A stretch of DNA of 64,000 nucleotides from Sipunculus nudus (GCA_026874595.1 CM049309.1:51558079-51622078), one strand, 5' to 3'; numbered from the stretch's first letter, positions 45,294 through 57,809 are shown. Made by a program: numbers and translations. The notes: a model not told the origin generated them from the letters alone.

Positions 45294-45363
45294 GCCAGTA
45301 GGTGTTGGCCAAATTTAAGCTACAACAGTCATACTGTTGGGACAATCCGAGCTTTTCTGCCAT
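45294..45363 (-). pseudogene. host open frame interrupted by the DIRS insertion
   Basis: On the minus strand an ATG in good context (TGTACAATGGC) at 45363 starts MAEKLGLSQQYDCC and reaches the element boundary after 23 codons plus one base. On the other side of the element, at 41418, the frame resumes in phase. It runs 27 more codons to TAA at 41338-41336. A minus-strand CCAAT box (AGCCAATCAGCGG) sits about 10-20 nt upstream of the ATG, as at a promoter. A 50-codon frame can occur by chance, so this may be a real first exon or coincidence. No family was recognised. Confidence 0.3.
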
Positions 45364-45563
45364 TGTACAGAGTCCGCTGATTGGCTTGAGTGGCGATGCC
45401 CCGTGGCTGTTGAAAAAAACGTGGTTTACTTCAGACGCTACCGGGACATTGCTTCACAACCGATGTCAGCGAACCAAACGCTTATCATCGTTAGGACTGG
45501 AGAAAAGTTGGTTCCTTCTGGCGTTTAAATCACTGTGTAGCATTATATTAAATCTATATAAGG

Positions 45564-47665
45564 AATGAATTGAAATCGCTCGTAGTAAATATGGTTTCTT
45601 GACAATCTTTTATGCTGTTAAGCTTTATAGGGTCGTCAGATTAACAGCAACCTATAATATTCAATACACCGGACAGAAGTTCACCTGTAAGCTCTAAAAA
45701 CACAGTAGAATCAAAGATTTGAACAGCAGAAAATGTCTCACGTTGCTAGGAAATAGGCATCCCGACTGCGTCACCGAAACCTCACGTGACGTATTCATGA
45801 AAGTTAGATGAACCGATTCTTTGCAAGTGGTTTCAGCTACTTAAGTAGGTAAATTGTTTGACAAGAAAGACCCATGGTACCAAGAAAACCGTCTCCCAGA
45901 ACTGGAACGAGTATCGGATAGAGAAAATTGCAGCATTTTCTTTCGCATGTATTAATGTTCTTTCGTATGTATTAATGTTCTTTCGTATGTATTAATGTTT
46001 ATCATGCGCAAGTGCATGTACGAGTAAATACATATATATACGATCACATATATAAATACACACACACATATATATATATATATATAAACAGTACATATAC
46101 TCATCAATTTATATGATGCAGCTAAAAAATAAACATGGAATAAGTTTTTTTTTCATTAGAATTGCTTTTCAATGTCGGAGTAAAATATATGGCCCGAGAT
46201 AAGCCTGAAAATATTTATTGGAACGATACGTTTTCTCGGTTTTGATTATATCAAACAATTTAGATGCCGGCCGGGCCGTCTGACGGCGCCTGTGTCTCCA
46301 GACTGTTCTATATTAGCTGTGCGTTCATTGCGGGATATATCACAGACAAAAATCAATCGGTAGTCTGACTGGAACTCGCTCACTCTGGGAAATGATGGCA
46401 CGATCGATACTTGTATTACGGCTCTGGATGTTCCATTAAATGACGTTATTATTTATAAATCAATCCTCCTTTCAAATTAATAGCTACTAATGTTTTTTTT
46501 CAATAAGTCTCGGTAATTTGCAAGATAATACAGACAATAAGCCTTTTTCTTGGAAATTTGGTAGAACAAATGAATTATCCTGAATATATATCTATTGCAG
46601 AATAAATGACCCTGACACCTGTGTGTATGTATATATGTATGTTTATATTAATATGTGTGTGTCCCAACTAATTGTAACTTTTTTTTTACCTATTCCGAGG
46701 AGGATATGTTTCATCCACGTCTGTTTTTCTGTTTGTATGGGAATTAAGAAACAAAAGATTAAGGTTGGAACACGCAAGATAAATTAAATTTTTTTGCGGA
46801 TCCGGATAAAAGTAATCCAGAGTGGTTCAGATCTCCATGTTCAGACCACAAAACCATTCATCTTATATACGCTTATATCATAAATCAGCTGAATTTGTAC
46901 GTTGTAAATTGTAACTTTGTGTTCAGTATGTTTGAAAATATTTGCGCTTACTTTCAAGAAAATCAGATATCTATTGTCTACCTCGGTTATTGTATACAAC
47001 CCGGGAAGGCATGGTGGGGAGGTTAAGGTGTACTATCCTCAGGCGACTCCTGACATATAAGACATATGGGACATAGGAGGGAACCACCATCTAATGGATG
47101 CTTAGAGATAATTTTCAAAAGATTTCCGTTTGGTGTAGGAACGAATCACGTGAGCAACTCTCTTCCACAGCCATTCGAACTCCATACCTATGAAAGGAGG
47201 TTGAATGTTCGGGCTACTTTCCGCTTAGAATCTTATATACATGTACATGTCCCGTTTCTTCTCTCTGGAAACCATTCTTTCCATGAAGACCGTCGAAAAA
47301 ACATTCTGAAATCCACACAAATGAAATTACTTAGTACTGTTGCTTGGCAAATTATATATGCTCAATTAAAGAGTCCTGTGGGAAAGATTAAAAAAAAACA
47401 GTGAAGCCTTAGTGCTTGGGTCGAAAAAGCACGTGGATTTGCTTTCTCGGGTCTCAACGAGCGCAAAATCAATAATTTCCTTTTTCTCATTTTTCTCCTT
47501 TTTTTCTTCATGTACAGTTTTAGTCATAGGCCACAAATTTATTACAGATATATATATTTTACCTTAGCTTAAATTTCAAGGTCGTACACTCCATAGCCGG
47601 TTCCCCATTATCGCTCAGGTCGGGCGTCGGGGGAAGCCTCCGGTGATCGACTGGCGATGACATAC
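45564..47665. other. non-coding DNA
   Basis: It contains the 20-bp repeat at 45938-45997 and a short (AC)(AT)n near 46055-46086. A 112-codon plus frame at 47066-47404 lacks splice or motif support. Confidence 0.35.
45938..45997. repeat. 20-bp tandem repeat, three copies
   Basis: TTCTTTCGTATGTATTAATG three times. The first copy has one substitution. Confidence 0.9.
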
Positions 47666-47849
47666 CTCTGATTTTTTGTTCCCACATTTGTTTCTCCTCA
47701 TGCTCCTTTGAACAGGCATCTGTTGATACCAGACCCACCGGAAATGACTGTAGAGGGTGTTTATCAGTTCTGAGATGCTGTTAATACCATTGTGTGTTGC
47801 AGTTACAAAGCCTGCATGAAGCAGGTAATACTCGGCAGTTACCACTAGG
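47666..47849 (-). CDS. candidate internal exon, best-supported host exon
   Basis: On the minus strand an excellent acceptor (CCTGTTCTCTTTTCCCTACAG|) precedes the exon and a good donor (AATCAGAG|GTATGTCA) ends it. 184 nt enter with one base (phase 2) and leave in phase 0, open throughout. The peptide reads LVVTAEYYLLHAGFVTAT, then GINSISELINTLYSHF and RWVWYQQMPVQRSMRR, with a basic end (NKCGNKKSE). It is balanced and helix-forming. The family was not recognised. The candidate terminal exon at 35370-35612 would accept its phase; if joined, the DIRS element sits in the 12-kb intron. Confidence 0.45.
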
Positions 47850-49044
47850 CTGTAGGGAAAAGAGAACAGGATTATAATGCAAAAGTGGAACGTGAAAGAA
47901 ACAGCAAGTAATGGCTGAAAGAGGCACGGGAACTTAGAGGACTATCTGGATTTGAATGATGAATCACGCACAGCTGTAAAGTCATTAAAATATTTCCAAG
48001 ATTAAATCAACAGAAAATTTTATAAGATAACTTCCCAGTTTGATTATCCACAATTACACTCTACGGAATGTTGACTTTGGTTGCTGCCGCAGTTTTATAT
48101 ATGTCTGAATGGTGCCTCTTCATATAGGCCAAGAGGTTGAGGTTCCTTTTGTTAATGCAGTAATAATAACCGGAGACAGTTCAGCTGTGTTTCTAAACCT
48201 GGTTCTCCCTGAAGGTACCTATTCAAGGACTTTCGTTTGAAAGGTGAACCTGTATGAATTTATAGATTCACCTTTAAAGGCAATGTCCTTGAATGACTAT
48301 CCAGCTAACATGTCACAGGTCTTTCTTATGTCTCTCATGTGAGATTTAAGGGCCAAACAACCTTCGTTGTCAGTAAGTGGATGGGTATGGTATATTTTCA
48401 CATTATCTTGGTACCAAAGATGCTTTTGTCATGTAGCACTCATAAAATCTCAATTTCTTCAGTTGCGTGCACGATTAACGAAACAACAAATATATAGATA
48501 TTCATCATCACCGTCACATGCCCTACTGCTAGGAAGCTGAATAAACGTCGCCAACATGTAGGAAAGTTAGACATGGTTTTTCAAAATACATTTTCCATAT
48601 GTATTTGACTCAGAAGGGAATTTTTTTTTAAGGGAATGTGTACATGAGAACCCTAATTATCTGACACCTTCTATTCATAGTTGTTAAAATCATTGATGTT
48701 AGTTATTACAAATTATATGCCCAGTGAAACAGGTAAATTGTAATGAAAGTGCCCACCGCATGATGAAGAGATGATGAAGACGTGAAAGAAACGGTTTATG
48801 TTCAAGTAGGGAGTGTGTGGAACCGTCAGTTTGGTGATCTTCCCTAGAACTCCGATTGTTATTCTGAATAAGTGGCTGATTAATACTTCCATCTGTTGTA
48901 CACCTGTCCTTTATAGAAACTCGCACTAAATTACCTTTAGTGTCTCTGTCTGGAAATGACGGGTGCATTCATCTTCTTAAGGATATAAAAGAGGTTGCCA
49001 TGGAGATTTACGTGATATTTTTTGTGACATTATAACTATATACT
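47850..49044. other. non-coding DNA with a nested hairpin
   Basis: It contains the 48221-48294 hairpin. An 89-codon minus frame at 48699-48968 (DTKGNLVRVSIKDRCTTDG) has coding-like composition but no pyrimidine-rich acceptor. Confidence 0.3.
48221..48294. repeat. nested inverted repeat / hairpin
   Basis: The outer arms are ATTCAAGGAC (48221-48230) and GTCCTTGAAT (48285-48294). The inner arms are AAAGGTGAA (48240-48248) and TTCACCTTT (48267-48275). The two stems are separated by 9 nt on each side, so a single 74-nt hairpin with a symmetric internal loop can form. Confidence 0.8.
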
Positions 49045-50685
49045 AGCAAATACCCGTGCTACGCACGGTTTGGGACGAACGAAACAATCCGTACGTTGGT
49101 ATCGGAAATCCACCGGAAAACGGGAGATACGGAAATCACACAAATCGCGATACGCTATTAATATATAGATACATTATATGTAGGGTGATATGCATAAAAA
49201 TCGTATTAAAGCCAAGAGATTGGACGGAGATGTTTTCGGAGAAGTTGATATGATAAATGAAATAATTTTTATATAAAAATATATTATGTTGAACATTGCT
49301 ATTTAAAGTTGCCCTCCGAATTTTCTTGCGACAAAATCGCACCGTGTAAAACATTGGTGACATATTCCAAGGTTTATTTGCATCCGATCATCGCAACCGT
49401 TCATCGCATCCGTGTAAAAATTTTGGACACTATATTTTCAATTGCACATGACACATACCTCCGGCAACGATTGTCAGCTGCGATCAACGCATGCAAGCGT
49501 TTATCGCAGACCTTGAGTCCTGCTCGACTTTTGCGATGAACACATCCGTTAAACGCACAGGGGATTCCACTTCATGACGTGAAATCGGGGAAGCCCATAC
49601 TTCCATTCCCAAAATATGAGTACTAAAGTTCATAGGGGAATAACTGTAGGGAAGCATCATGTCTATAACACTCAACATGAAATCGGGGAAGCCCATACTT
49701 CAATTACCAAAATATGAGTACTAAAGTTCATAGGGGAATAACTGTAGGGAAGCATCATGTCTATAACACTCAACATGCATCTTACTATATATGTATTACT
49801 GAAAGATTGCAACAATGAATTTGATGCAATAAAAGTGACATTTAAAGTGGAAGCAAAATAAAGCGTAAAGCACGGGCGCCAGGACAATTATTTTTGTGTG
49901 CATGTGAGTGTGTGTGGGGGGGGGGGGGGTCCTATCCCACATTAATTTAATTAAAACATAATTATTTGTTATATTTTACTGAAATATCATTTAGGTTTAC
50001 AGGCATAAATCTTGATTTGAAAGGACAAAACTACTTATCGTCATCTGTTTGACGCTTGTATGTGTCATGTGTTGCCTCATGGTTGCCGCCGTCCTTTGAT
50101 CGCACATGAAAGACGGGTGCGACAAACCAAATGCGATAAACACTGGTTTGTGTGACCATGGGACACGATTTTAGTCGCATGCCACTCGCTCATTTGTCAA
50201 ACGCCCTGGACGCGGTACATGTGCATTCAAGCATATCAGGTCATGTACGGGGGAAGGGGGGGGGGGGGGGTGTCGCAGGTAGAAGCCCTCTTCGTGCGAT
50301 ATCCCAGTGACAGGAAGGCCTGCCAAACAATTCTTTCAAAGATCTCCCTTTTAAGAAGGGGGTTATTTCGGGCCGGTGACCGCGAAATGTACAAATAACC
50401 CAGATAGGGCCCCCGAGTAAAACTCTGTTCGGCCATCACACACTCTATGGCCATGTCTTACGGGACCCGAAGAAACAAAGAAAAGAGGCGCCCGCGGGGG
50501 AGCAAATATTAAAATTATTAATTATGCACGTAATACGCAAATATTGCAAATAAAACTGGGTGGAATCTCTTCGGACACAACCGGAGCAAATGTTTGTCGA
50601 AAATCACGGCAATCCGTACGGTGGTATCAGAGGAGATACGGAAAATTACAAAAATCGCCTTACGCTATTAATATATAGATGTGAA
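49045..50685 (+). repeat. dispersed-repeat region with two related 3' ends
   Basis: It begins TACTAGCAAATACCCGTGC, with a perfect CCGTGC-TAC-GCACGG hairpin (49054-49068). The block AATCCGTACG-TGGTATC...GAGATACGGAAA...CGCTATTAATATATAGAT occurs at about 49087-49170 and again, diverged, at about 50611-50681 in the same orientation. This suggests one repeat nested in, or tandem with, another. There is no RT frame. A G-run microsatellite (about 49916-49930) and a second (about 50257-50270) lie inside. Confidence 0.45.
49580..49777. repeat. 98-bp tandem duplication
   Basis: GAAATCGGGGAAGCCCATAC recurs at 49581 and 49679 (offset 98). The copies are nearly identical (TCCATTCCC versus TCAATTACC), so the duplication is recent. 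Confidence 0.9.
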
Positions 50686-51824
50686 CCATAAGCTCAGCCA
50701 CCATTTTTATGTCCTTTGATTAGAAATCAGTCTCAGCTCTGTTTATTTCAATTCTGTTAATTTGTTAGAATTCCGTTTTTAATGACTAGCCTGTTGAGAG
50801 GATTGTTCTACTGTTTTGTAATTTCTTCGTACCCTATGGAAAACCGCACACTTGTGACTTTTTTTGAAGACGTTTCTGGGTCGAGATCATGTGCCGGATC
50901 CACAACAAAATTTTACTGAATATTCCTGGTCCATTCCCGAAAGGTCCTGAAAAGAAATCATGAGATTCTGTTTATAATTGCATAACAATCATACACACGA
51001 AGGGGGTTGAACGCATATACCATTCAGACGGAAACAGTAAAGAGTCGTTTCATGAGCATTTATTGTGTAACAACCTAATTTTTGTATGCGGTGGGTTCTA
51101 AAAACGAAAGAAAACGACAAGAGACATACAATATACGGTTCTTCCTCCTCAGATCCCGTGCAGCTATGTTTCTCGTCGTAAAATCAATAACAGAATCGCG
51201 ACTTTTTAAAAACTGACAACCCTCAGTGTCAATTGTCACCCATTTTGTTGATGCATGTCTCGGTAATGACCTTATTGTTGCAACTAAATGGCATAATTTT
51301 GAACTAACGTTCTGGTTATGCTACGATTCCGTCACAGCGACACCATGATGGATGACAGCAGAGCTATTACATGTGACACTTGATTGACACATGGCGCACT
51401 TTGCTGTTCCCGGCATTCCGTAATATGGCATTTGGACGAGGTCTTCTCGAGATTTACTGGAAACATTTCAAACCGACTGTTAATTACCGTCACTGAACAT
51501 CATGAGTAATTAGGCCGCAGGATTATATCAATTAGACCGATTTTTTTTTTGACGTATCAACAAAGATCAAGCTGTCAATCTTGACTATTTCAATCTTTGT
51601 CATGAAAGCTATTAATGGTAAGATGTACACTTTATTCTGCATCATTAGACTGGTATTAAGGTAATAGTGTCAATTAAATGTATATCCCCATTGTGACGAC
51701 CGGTGGCACGTGCCAGCAGTGAATAAAGCCAATCTGTCCCTGATGCTAGCTAAATGTGCAGCATTGCTTCGACTTATCAATGTGACTGCCGCTGGAGAAG
51801 AAGGTATAAAATGAAGCCTGCCCT

Positions 51825-51827
51825 TAT

Positions 51828-51867
<40 letters not shown>
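51825..51867. repeat. (TA)n microsatellite
   Basis: Near-pure TA run with one AA interruption. Confidence 0.9.
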
Positions 51868-51871
<4 letters not shown>

Positions 51872-52016
51872 AACTCGTATTTAAGAAATGATAATATAAA
51901 GGTATATGTATATGTGTATATGGTACCAAAGCAGAATATGAGTAAATATGCAAATTATCATTACAGCTTTAAGCAGAAGCCCAATGTCTTATAACCATTA
52001 TGTTATATGTATATAA

Positions 52017-52025
52017 ATATATATA

Positions 52026-52099
<74 letters not shown>
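52017..52099. repeat. (TA)n microsatellite, about 40 units
   Basis: Longest TA run in the window, with one phase break near 52031. Confidence 0.95.
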
Positions 52100-52102
<3 letters not shown>

Positions 52103-52961
52103 AATGATTGGTATCATGTTCACGGTCTTAGTGCTAATTTACCTCAGGCAACCCAGTTTTTATTCGAATCCTGTTTTCTCCTTCGGCCGTCCCACGCGCC
52201 CAATGCCAGGTACCAATGCATCTTTATATCCAAAATATTCCGAAAATTAGAATCTATAGTCCCGATTATTGATTTGTCTAAATTTAGGACAGAGATTGAG
52301 ACTTCTCTGGTTTTAATAAGCTGGCAATGGATATTATTGATTAGCTGATTATGGTTGGCCACGTCCTTGCTTAGTACACACGGCCAACCCACACCAATCT
52401 TATAATGAACAATCTGTTTACCATCCTGTGTCCATCTGTTTTACGGAGGTAATTTTATCAAAAACTTAAAGCTTTGCACAACCTGAAGGATTTCAACTTT
52501 ATGTAACAATAGAGGTTTTAGTCTTAATTTCAATGTTTGTATATAGTAAATAATAGCTTATTTTCCTAGACCCGACAAGGTTGAATGATTGATTTACATG
52601 GTTGAATGGATCTAATGATTCCCTGCATGAGTATGACCATCTTCCCCGTATAATTTTTTTAGATAGTTCAGCAGCATGCCACAATCAAATCAGAATTCGT
52701 AGTGGCATGTGACTTCGCTGACCTTTGATACCACCTGGTATTTTTTAATATTTTTTTTATATTAAGATATTTTCTCAAATATTAAATTCATATTGCTATT
52801 TGTACTTAACTGGGTATAATTGCAATGCGCCGCTAGGTCGTCCGTTTACGGTAGATATTGGCATGTGAAGGGCTGCCCCGGAACTCTAATGTGCATGCAT
52901 GTCATTTATATTGGTCGAGCCCAAATAAATCTCAAGCGTAATTCATAACTAACTGAATAAT

Positions 52962-53340
52962 ACCGGCTTCTGTGGCACAGGGGTAGAGGACAGGGCTCAA
53001 AGTCGGGAGAATGTGAGATTTTTCCCGGTCGGGCCCCACCATGGGTGAACGCTCTGTAGACTTAATGGGAAGGTCGTGCCTAACAGCCATGTTTCACTCG
53101 TGTACGAGTGCGCCTTTTGGAGGTTCCTCCGTAGTATTACAAAGTAATCGGGACGTTTTCACATCCAGGGCCAGCAGGTGCACACCAGGATAAAAAAATA
53201 AGATGAAGCGTTTGATACTGCCCTGTCATGTAGTCCAAAACCGGAATGGAATTGTGCAGATGTACATATACTTAGAGTTAAGCTAGTATTATAAAATGGA
53301 AGCGGTTACTTCCGACAAAAACAAACTAAAAAATAAACTT
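52962..53340 (+). mobile_element. tRNA-derived SINE, copy 1, with target duplication
   Basis: A 379-bp insertion is flanked by the 10-bp direct repeat ACTGAATAAT (52952-52961 and 53341-53350). The head contains an A-box-like TGGCACAGGGG (from 52973) and, after GGGCTCAAAG and GGGAGAATGTGAG, a degraded B box (about GGTCGGGCCCC). So the 5' part derives from a tRNA gene and would be transcribed by RNA polymerase III. The body shares blocks with the 57810 copy: GCCATGTTTCACTC, CCTGTCATGTAGTCCAAAAC, GCGGTTACTTCC. It ends in an A-rich tail. It would depend on a LINE for mobilisation. Confidence 0.7.
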
Positions 53341-53350
53341 ACTGAATAAT

Positions 53351-55489
53351 TGTTTCGATGCCTTAAATGTAGGTGGTTAAGAGAATTCCCGTTCTGTTTT
53401 CGGACATGAGTATGCGGGTCGAATTTATCGGAATCGAGTATTTGAGTACTCCTTTCAGTACTGTTAACGACAGATGTATAATGATGAAGATGTGTCTGTG
53501 AAGTGTGCTGATCTAAAATGTTGGCTGAAGTACAACATTCACATCTGTTGGTAGGTCCTAACTACGTCAGCGGCATTTGTGTATAAAAACAAAGCGTATC
53601 ATGAGAAATTGTATACCGCTGTTCCATATTTGCCAGTACTGTTGTTTTTAATTATATAAGTTATTGTGTACGTATCCTTTAAATAGTTGTTAAATTGCAC
53701 AATGATGAAAACAAGCAACGCTACTGTAGATTTTAATCACTATACAGAGATATTATGCAGACATTAATGCTGCCGCAAACAATTCCATGTTAAGATAGAT
53801 GTGCCTTGGAATTTTAGACTTATGGTGATTTCACACCATCGTATTATTAATTATAATAATAACAACGCCACACTTTTACAGAACCTATTTACTCTGCATG
53901 GGTATAGACCTTAGAGTCAAATAGCGAACATCACATTTGGGTGACAAGGTAGAAAAACATGTCTTATTACAAATACTTAAAATCCCATTTGTAAATGATT
54001 AACAAAATAAAGTACATATGAAAAAAATAGTTTTATATATTGATTTAACAGCTGTCCTCTCTACCGGAAGTTAGATTCCAAAAGATGAGATGAAACAATG
54101 CAGGCGTGCTTTTTCGCCGTCAGTGCCCTGGATATCCTTATATATCAATTTATTCATGGCAGAAAGGATACTTTGACCATGCGTGGTTAAGGTGTAGGGT
54201 ATATTAAATTATATTGTTTCAGATTCTGTAAACCCGGGCTGCTCAGTTATCGCATATTATTATTGCACCCAGCAGGTTGGAAACCCACTGCGCAGACTGA
54301 AAGTCCGTTCATGAATTTCATGAATAAATTCTCTTTTGAGTGTTTTGAATTTTGTATCCTCAACCCGAAATTCATATTTGTACAAATTGAACAAATTGGA
54401 TAGTGTTACTCCAGCATAGCACGCTTTTAAATATGCACCAGATATTTTATTTTAATTTCTTTAAAAAAAATTATAAAAACATCCGTTTCCACTGACTGAA
54501 ATCAGGAATAATAAAAAAATTAGTAGTGGTTGTAATGCTGATTTCACCAATGCTAGAAACCTTGTTGCCGACTCCACGGTGACTATATTCAGGGTAATTT
54601 AAAGCATGCAACTATTTTATTGGATTCTGGTGATTTTCATCTCGGTCTAGCCTTCATCTGAATTATGACATCTCGCAGGACTTGATAATTATATTGAATC
54701 AACTATAAAACAAACTGTAATTCGCTTATCCCTCAGTAAAGGGTCCATTTTTCACAGCTATGGCCCTTTACAGGAAGTCGTGTTGAGCCAAGTCTGCTAT
54801 ATTGGTCTAAATAATTGAAATAAATTTCACCATCCCACGTTGTAATATCAGATGATTTCCCACGATTAGTAAAATACGGTAGATAACCCCTCACCGCCAG
54901 GGTTGGTGTATGTAAGCCCTCAAGCCTCTCAGTTGCTTTAGTTATTTCCCATGCAATCTTAATCAAAAGAATATTAATGTTTGGAAGTAGAATCTAAGCG
55001 AAAACAGTACTGTACTATGGCCATCTTTTCCGAATAATATGAAAAAATGTTCAGTGTCTGCATTCATGTTGCAAAACATTTAAACGAATTCATTAACCAA
55101 ATGGCCTTACTGAGCCTTTTATCCCGAGATTAAAGCTAACTCCATGGCCCTTTTGTTGGCCTGTCATTTCCAGCTCTGCTGTGATACTTCGCATAGTTTT
55201 AACCAACCAACAAAGAACTGATGACTGCCTAATCCTACACACCTGGTACCGTCTGCATCTGTTATGAAGGTATACCAGATGTGATATACATCATTATATA
55301 TATAACTGTTAAGACGGGCATATTGCCGTTTTATCCTTTTGGTCCTAAGTCTTTTCCATTTTGTCTTACCCGATGTTTGTAAGTTCAATCCATTTAATTT
55401 ATATAGAAAGTAAAAATGGGCTAACGGATCCGGATTTATATTTTTATTCAGACATTTGACGGCTTCCTATAACAGCGAATATCAAAGCA
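53351..55489. other. non-coding DNA
   Basis: Nothing recognised. Confidence 0.4.
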
Positions 55490-57565
55490 ACATTTTTAGC
55501 TCAGCTGACTTTCAGTCATGCCGAGCTATAGCGATCACTCTTTGTCCGTCGTCCGTCTGTCTGTCTGTCCGTCTGTCCGTCTGTCCGTTAACCTGGCACA
55601 AATCGTAACCGCCGGACTTAGAATCTTGTAACTTGACATTCTGAGAGGTCGATGAAAAATCTCCTTGGAAACCAAAAATTAGGTCTCTGTTACCCATATC
55701 CTTCGAGCTATTGGGCCCCAAAGTACCCCCCCCCCAGAATATTCAAAAATGTCATACAAAAACTTCAATATCTCGTTAACTACATCACTGATGGTCATGA
55801 TTTTTGGCATACATATTGATCATGAGATGTTCCATCAGTTATTGCAGACTGGTGGCGCCATCTGTATTTTTCGATTTTTTACGAATTTTTTTCTCTATTT
55901 TTGAGACCTTTAAAATGTGAACATCTGTTAACAGGGCACAAATCGTAAAGACTGGACCTAGAATCTTCATTTGTTGACACAGTGAGAGACCTATGAAAAG
56001 TCTCCATGGAAACCAGAAATTAGGTCTCCGTTACCCAATTCCTTTGAGCTATGGGGCCCAAAAGTACCCCCCAGAATTGTTAAAAATTTCATAAAAAAAC
56101 TTCAAAATCTCATTAACTACATCACTGATGGTCATAATTTTTGGCATACTTATTGATCATTAGATGTTTCATCAGTTTCTTAAGACTGGTGGCGCCACCT
56201 ATATTTTTCGATATTTTACGAATTGTTTTCTCTATTTTTAGACCTTTAAAAATGTGAACATCTGTTAACAGGGCACAAATCGTAAAGACTGGACCTAGAA
56301 TCTTCATTCTTGACACACAGGGAGACCCATGAAAAGTCTCCATGGAAACCTGAAATTAGGTCTCTGTTACCCATATCCTTTGAGCAGTGGCACTCCAAAG
56401 TACAGCTCAGAATATTGGAAAATTTGATACAAACGCTGAAGTATCTGAACAACTAATGCAGAGATCATCATAATTGTTTGCATGGATATTGATCATGGAA
56501 TGTTTAATCAGTTTCTGCAGACTGATGGCACCACGTATATTTGTTCGGGTTTTTTTACGAATTTTTTTCTCTACTTTTGCGACCTTTTAAAGATATGAAC
56601 ATCTGTTAACAGGGCACAAATCGTAAAGACTGGACCTAGAATCTTCATTCTTGACACACAGGGAGATCCATGAAAAGTCTCCATGGAAAATGAAATTAGG
56701 TCTCTGTTACCCATATCCTTTAAGCTATAGGACACCGAATTATCCCTAAGAATAATGAAAAATGTGATACAAAAATTGCAGTATCTCAATAACTATAACA
56801 CTGATGGTCATGATTTTGGCATACATATTGATCATGAGGTGTTCCATCAGTTTCTGCATGCGCCACCTCTATTTTTTCAAATTTTTACAAATTTTTTTCT
56901 CCATTTTTGAGACCTTTAAGGATTTGGTTATCTGTCAACAGGGTACAAATCATAACAACTGGACCTAGAATCTGCATTCCTGTCATGCAAGGAGGCCCAT
57001 GAAAAGTATCTGTGGAAACCTGAAATTAGGTCTCTGTTTCCCATATCCTTCAAGCTATAGGACTCCGAAGTATCCCTCAGAATAATGAACAATTTGATAC
57101 AAAAGCTGAAGTATCTGAACAACTAATGCAGAGATCACCATGATTCTTTGGATGGAAATTGTTTATGGAGTGTTTCATCAGTTTCTGCAGACTGGTGGTT
57201 CCACCTATATTTTATTCAATTTTTCGAATTTTTTTCCCTATTTTTGAGACCTTTAAGGATGCTGTCATCTGTTTACATGGCACAAGTTGTAACAACTAAT
57301 GCAGAGATCACCATGATTCTTTGCATGCATATTGAACATTAAGTCTTTTTATTAGTTTCTGCAGATTGGTGGAGCCACTTGTATTTTTTACGCATTTTTC
57401 TCTATTTTTGAGATATATAAATACAGACACAATTTTGGCCTGTTGGTTAATCTGTTTGATGCTTCAGTTGAATGGGTATATACTACCATTCAGATGATAA
57501 AATTTCCTTTTGCGAATCTCTTCCCAGTCAGCTGAGCGTCATGACCCATGGGTCACTTGTTTTAA
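55490..57565. mobile_element. pearl/Helentron-associated (HINE-like) element
   Basis: The left end has CTCAGCTGACT (55500-55510) followed by a (TCTG/TCCG)n-rich stretch (55548-55588). Then come 5.4 tandem units of about 337 bp, each starting near TTAACAGGGCACAAATCGTA (55588, 55928, 56265, 56606, 56935, 57272). The right end has AGTCAGCTGAG (57526-57536), the exact inverted copy of the left motif, then the 14-bp palindrome TGACCCATGGGTCA (57542-57555) and CTTGTTT. Subterminal inverted repeats, a microsatellite-like stretch, tandem cores and a terminal palindrome are the described layout of bivalve pearl elements and other Helentron-associated elements. No protein is encoded; the repeated minus-strand KDMGNRDLISGF peptides are artefacts of the units. 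Confidence 0.6.
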
Positions 57566-57809
57566 TCGTTTCACAGGCCCATAGGAGGCTTAACCTTGTC
57601 ATATATGAACTTGTATATTCGAATATTAAAATCAAATGGCATAGTTAATGTATATCTTCTTTAATTACAATACCGTCCACACATGTACTTTTATGCATCC
57701 ATTTTCTCCTGTTGCTCTGGCCGAAGAAAGAATCGGGATAATAAACAAGCCTACCACCAATATTCATCAAGGATAATTTATAAAAAAAAATTGCTAATTT
57801 CCTGGCAAG
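57566..57809. other. non-coding DNA
   Basis: Nothing recognised. Confidence 0.4.

Larger units (their letters stand above)
50686..52961. other. non-coding DNA with (TA)n tracts
   Basis: No exon called. It includes TGGCACGTGCCA, a 12-bp palindrome (E-box core CACGTG) at 51704-51715, and the two long TA tracts listed. Confidence 0.4.

Noticed and set aside
48699-48968. 89-codon minus frame (DTKGNLVRVSIKDRC)
   Set aside because: Composition looks coding but there is no pyrimidine-rich acceptor and an in-frame stop lies directly upstream of the ATG. Left as unproven.
52964-53040. A functional tRNA gene
   Set aside because: The A box is recognisable but the B box and cloverleaf are degraded, and the segment continues into a SINE body with a target duplication.
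55512-57122. Repeated minus-strand peptides with KDMGNRDLISGF
   Set aside because: Artefacts of the 337-bp tandem units of the pearl-like element. Frames are broken between units.
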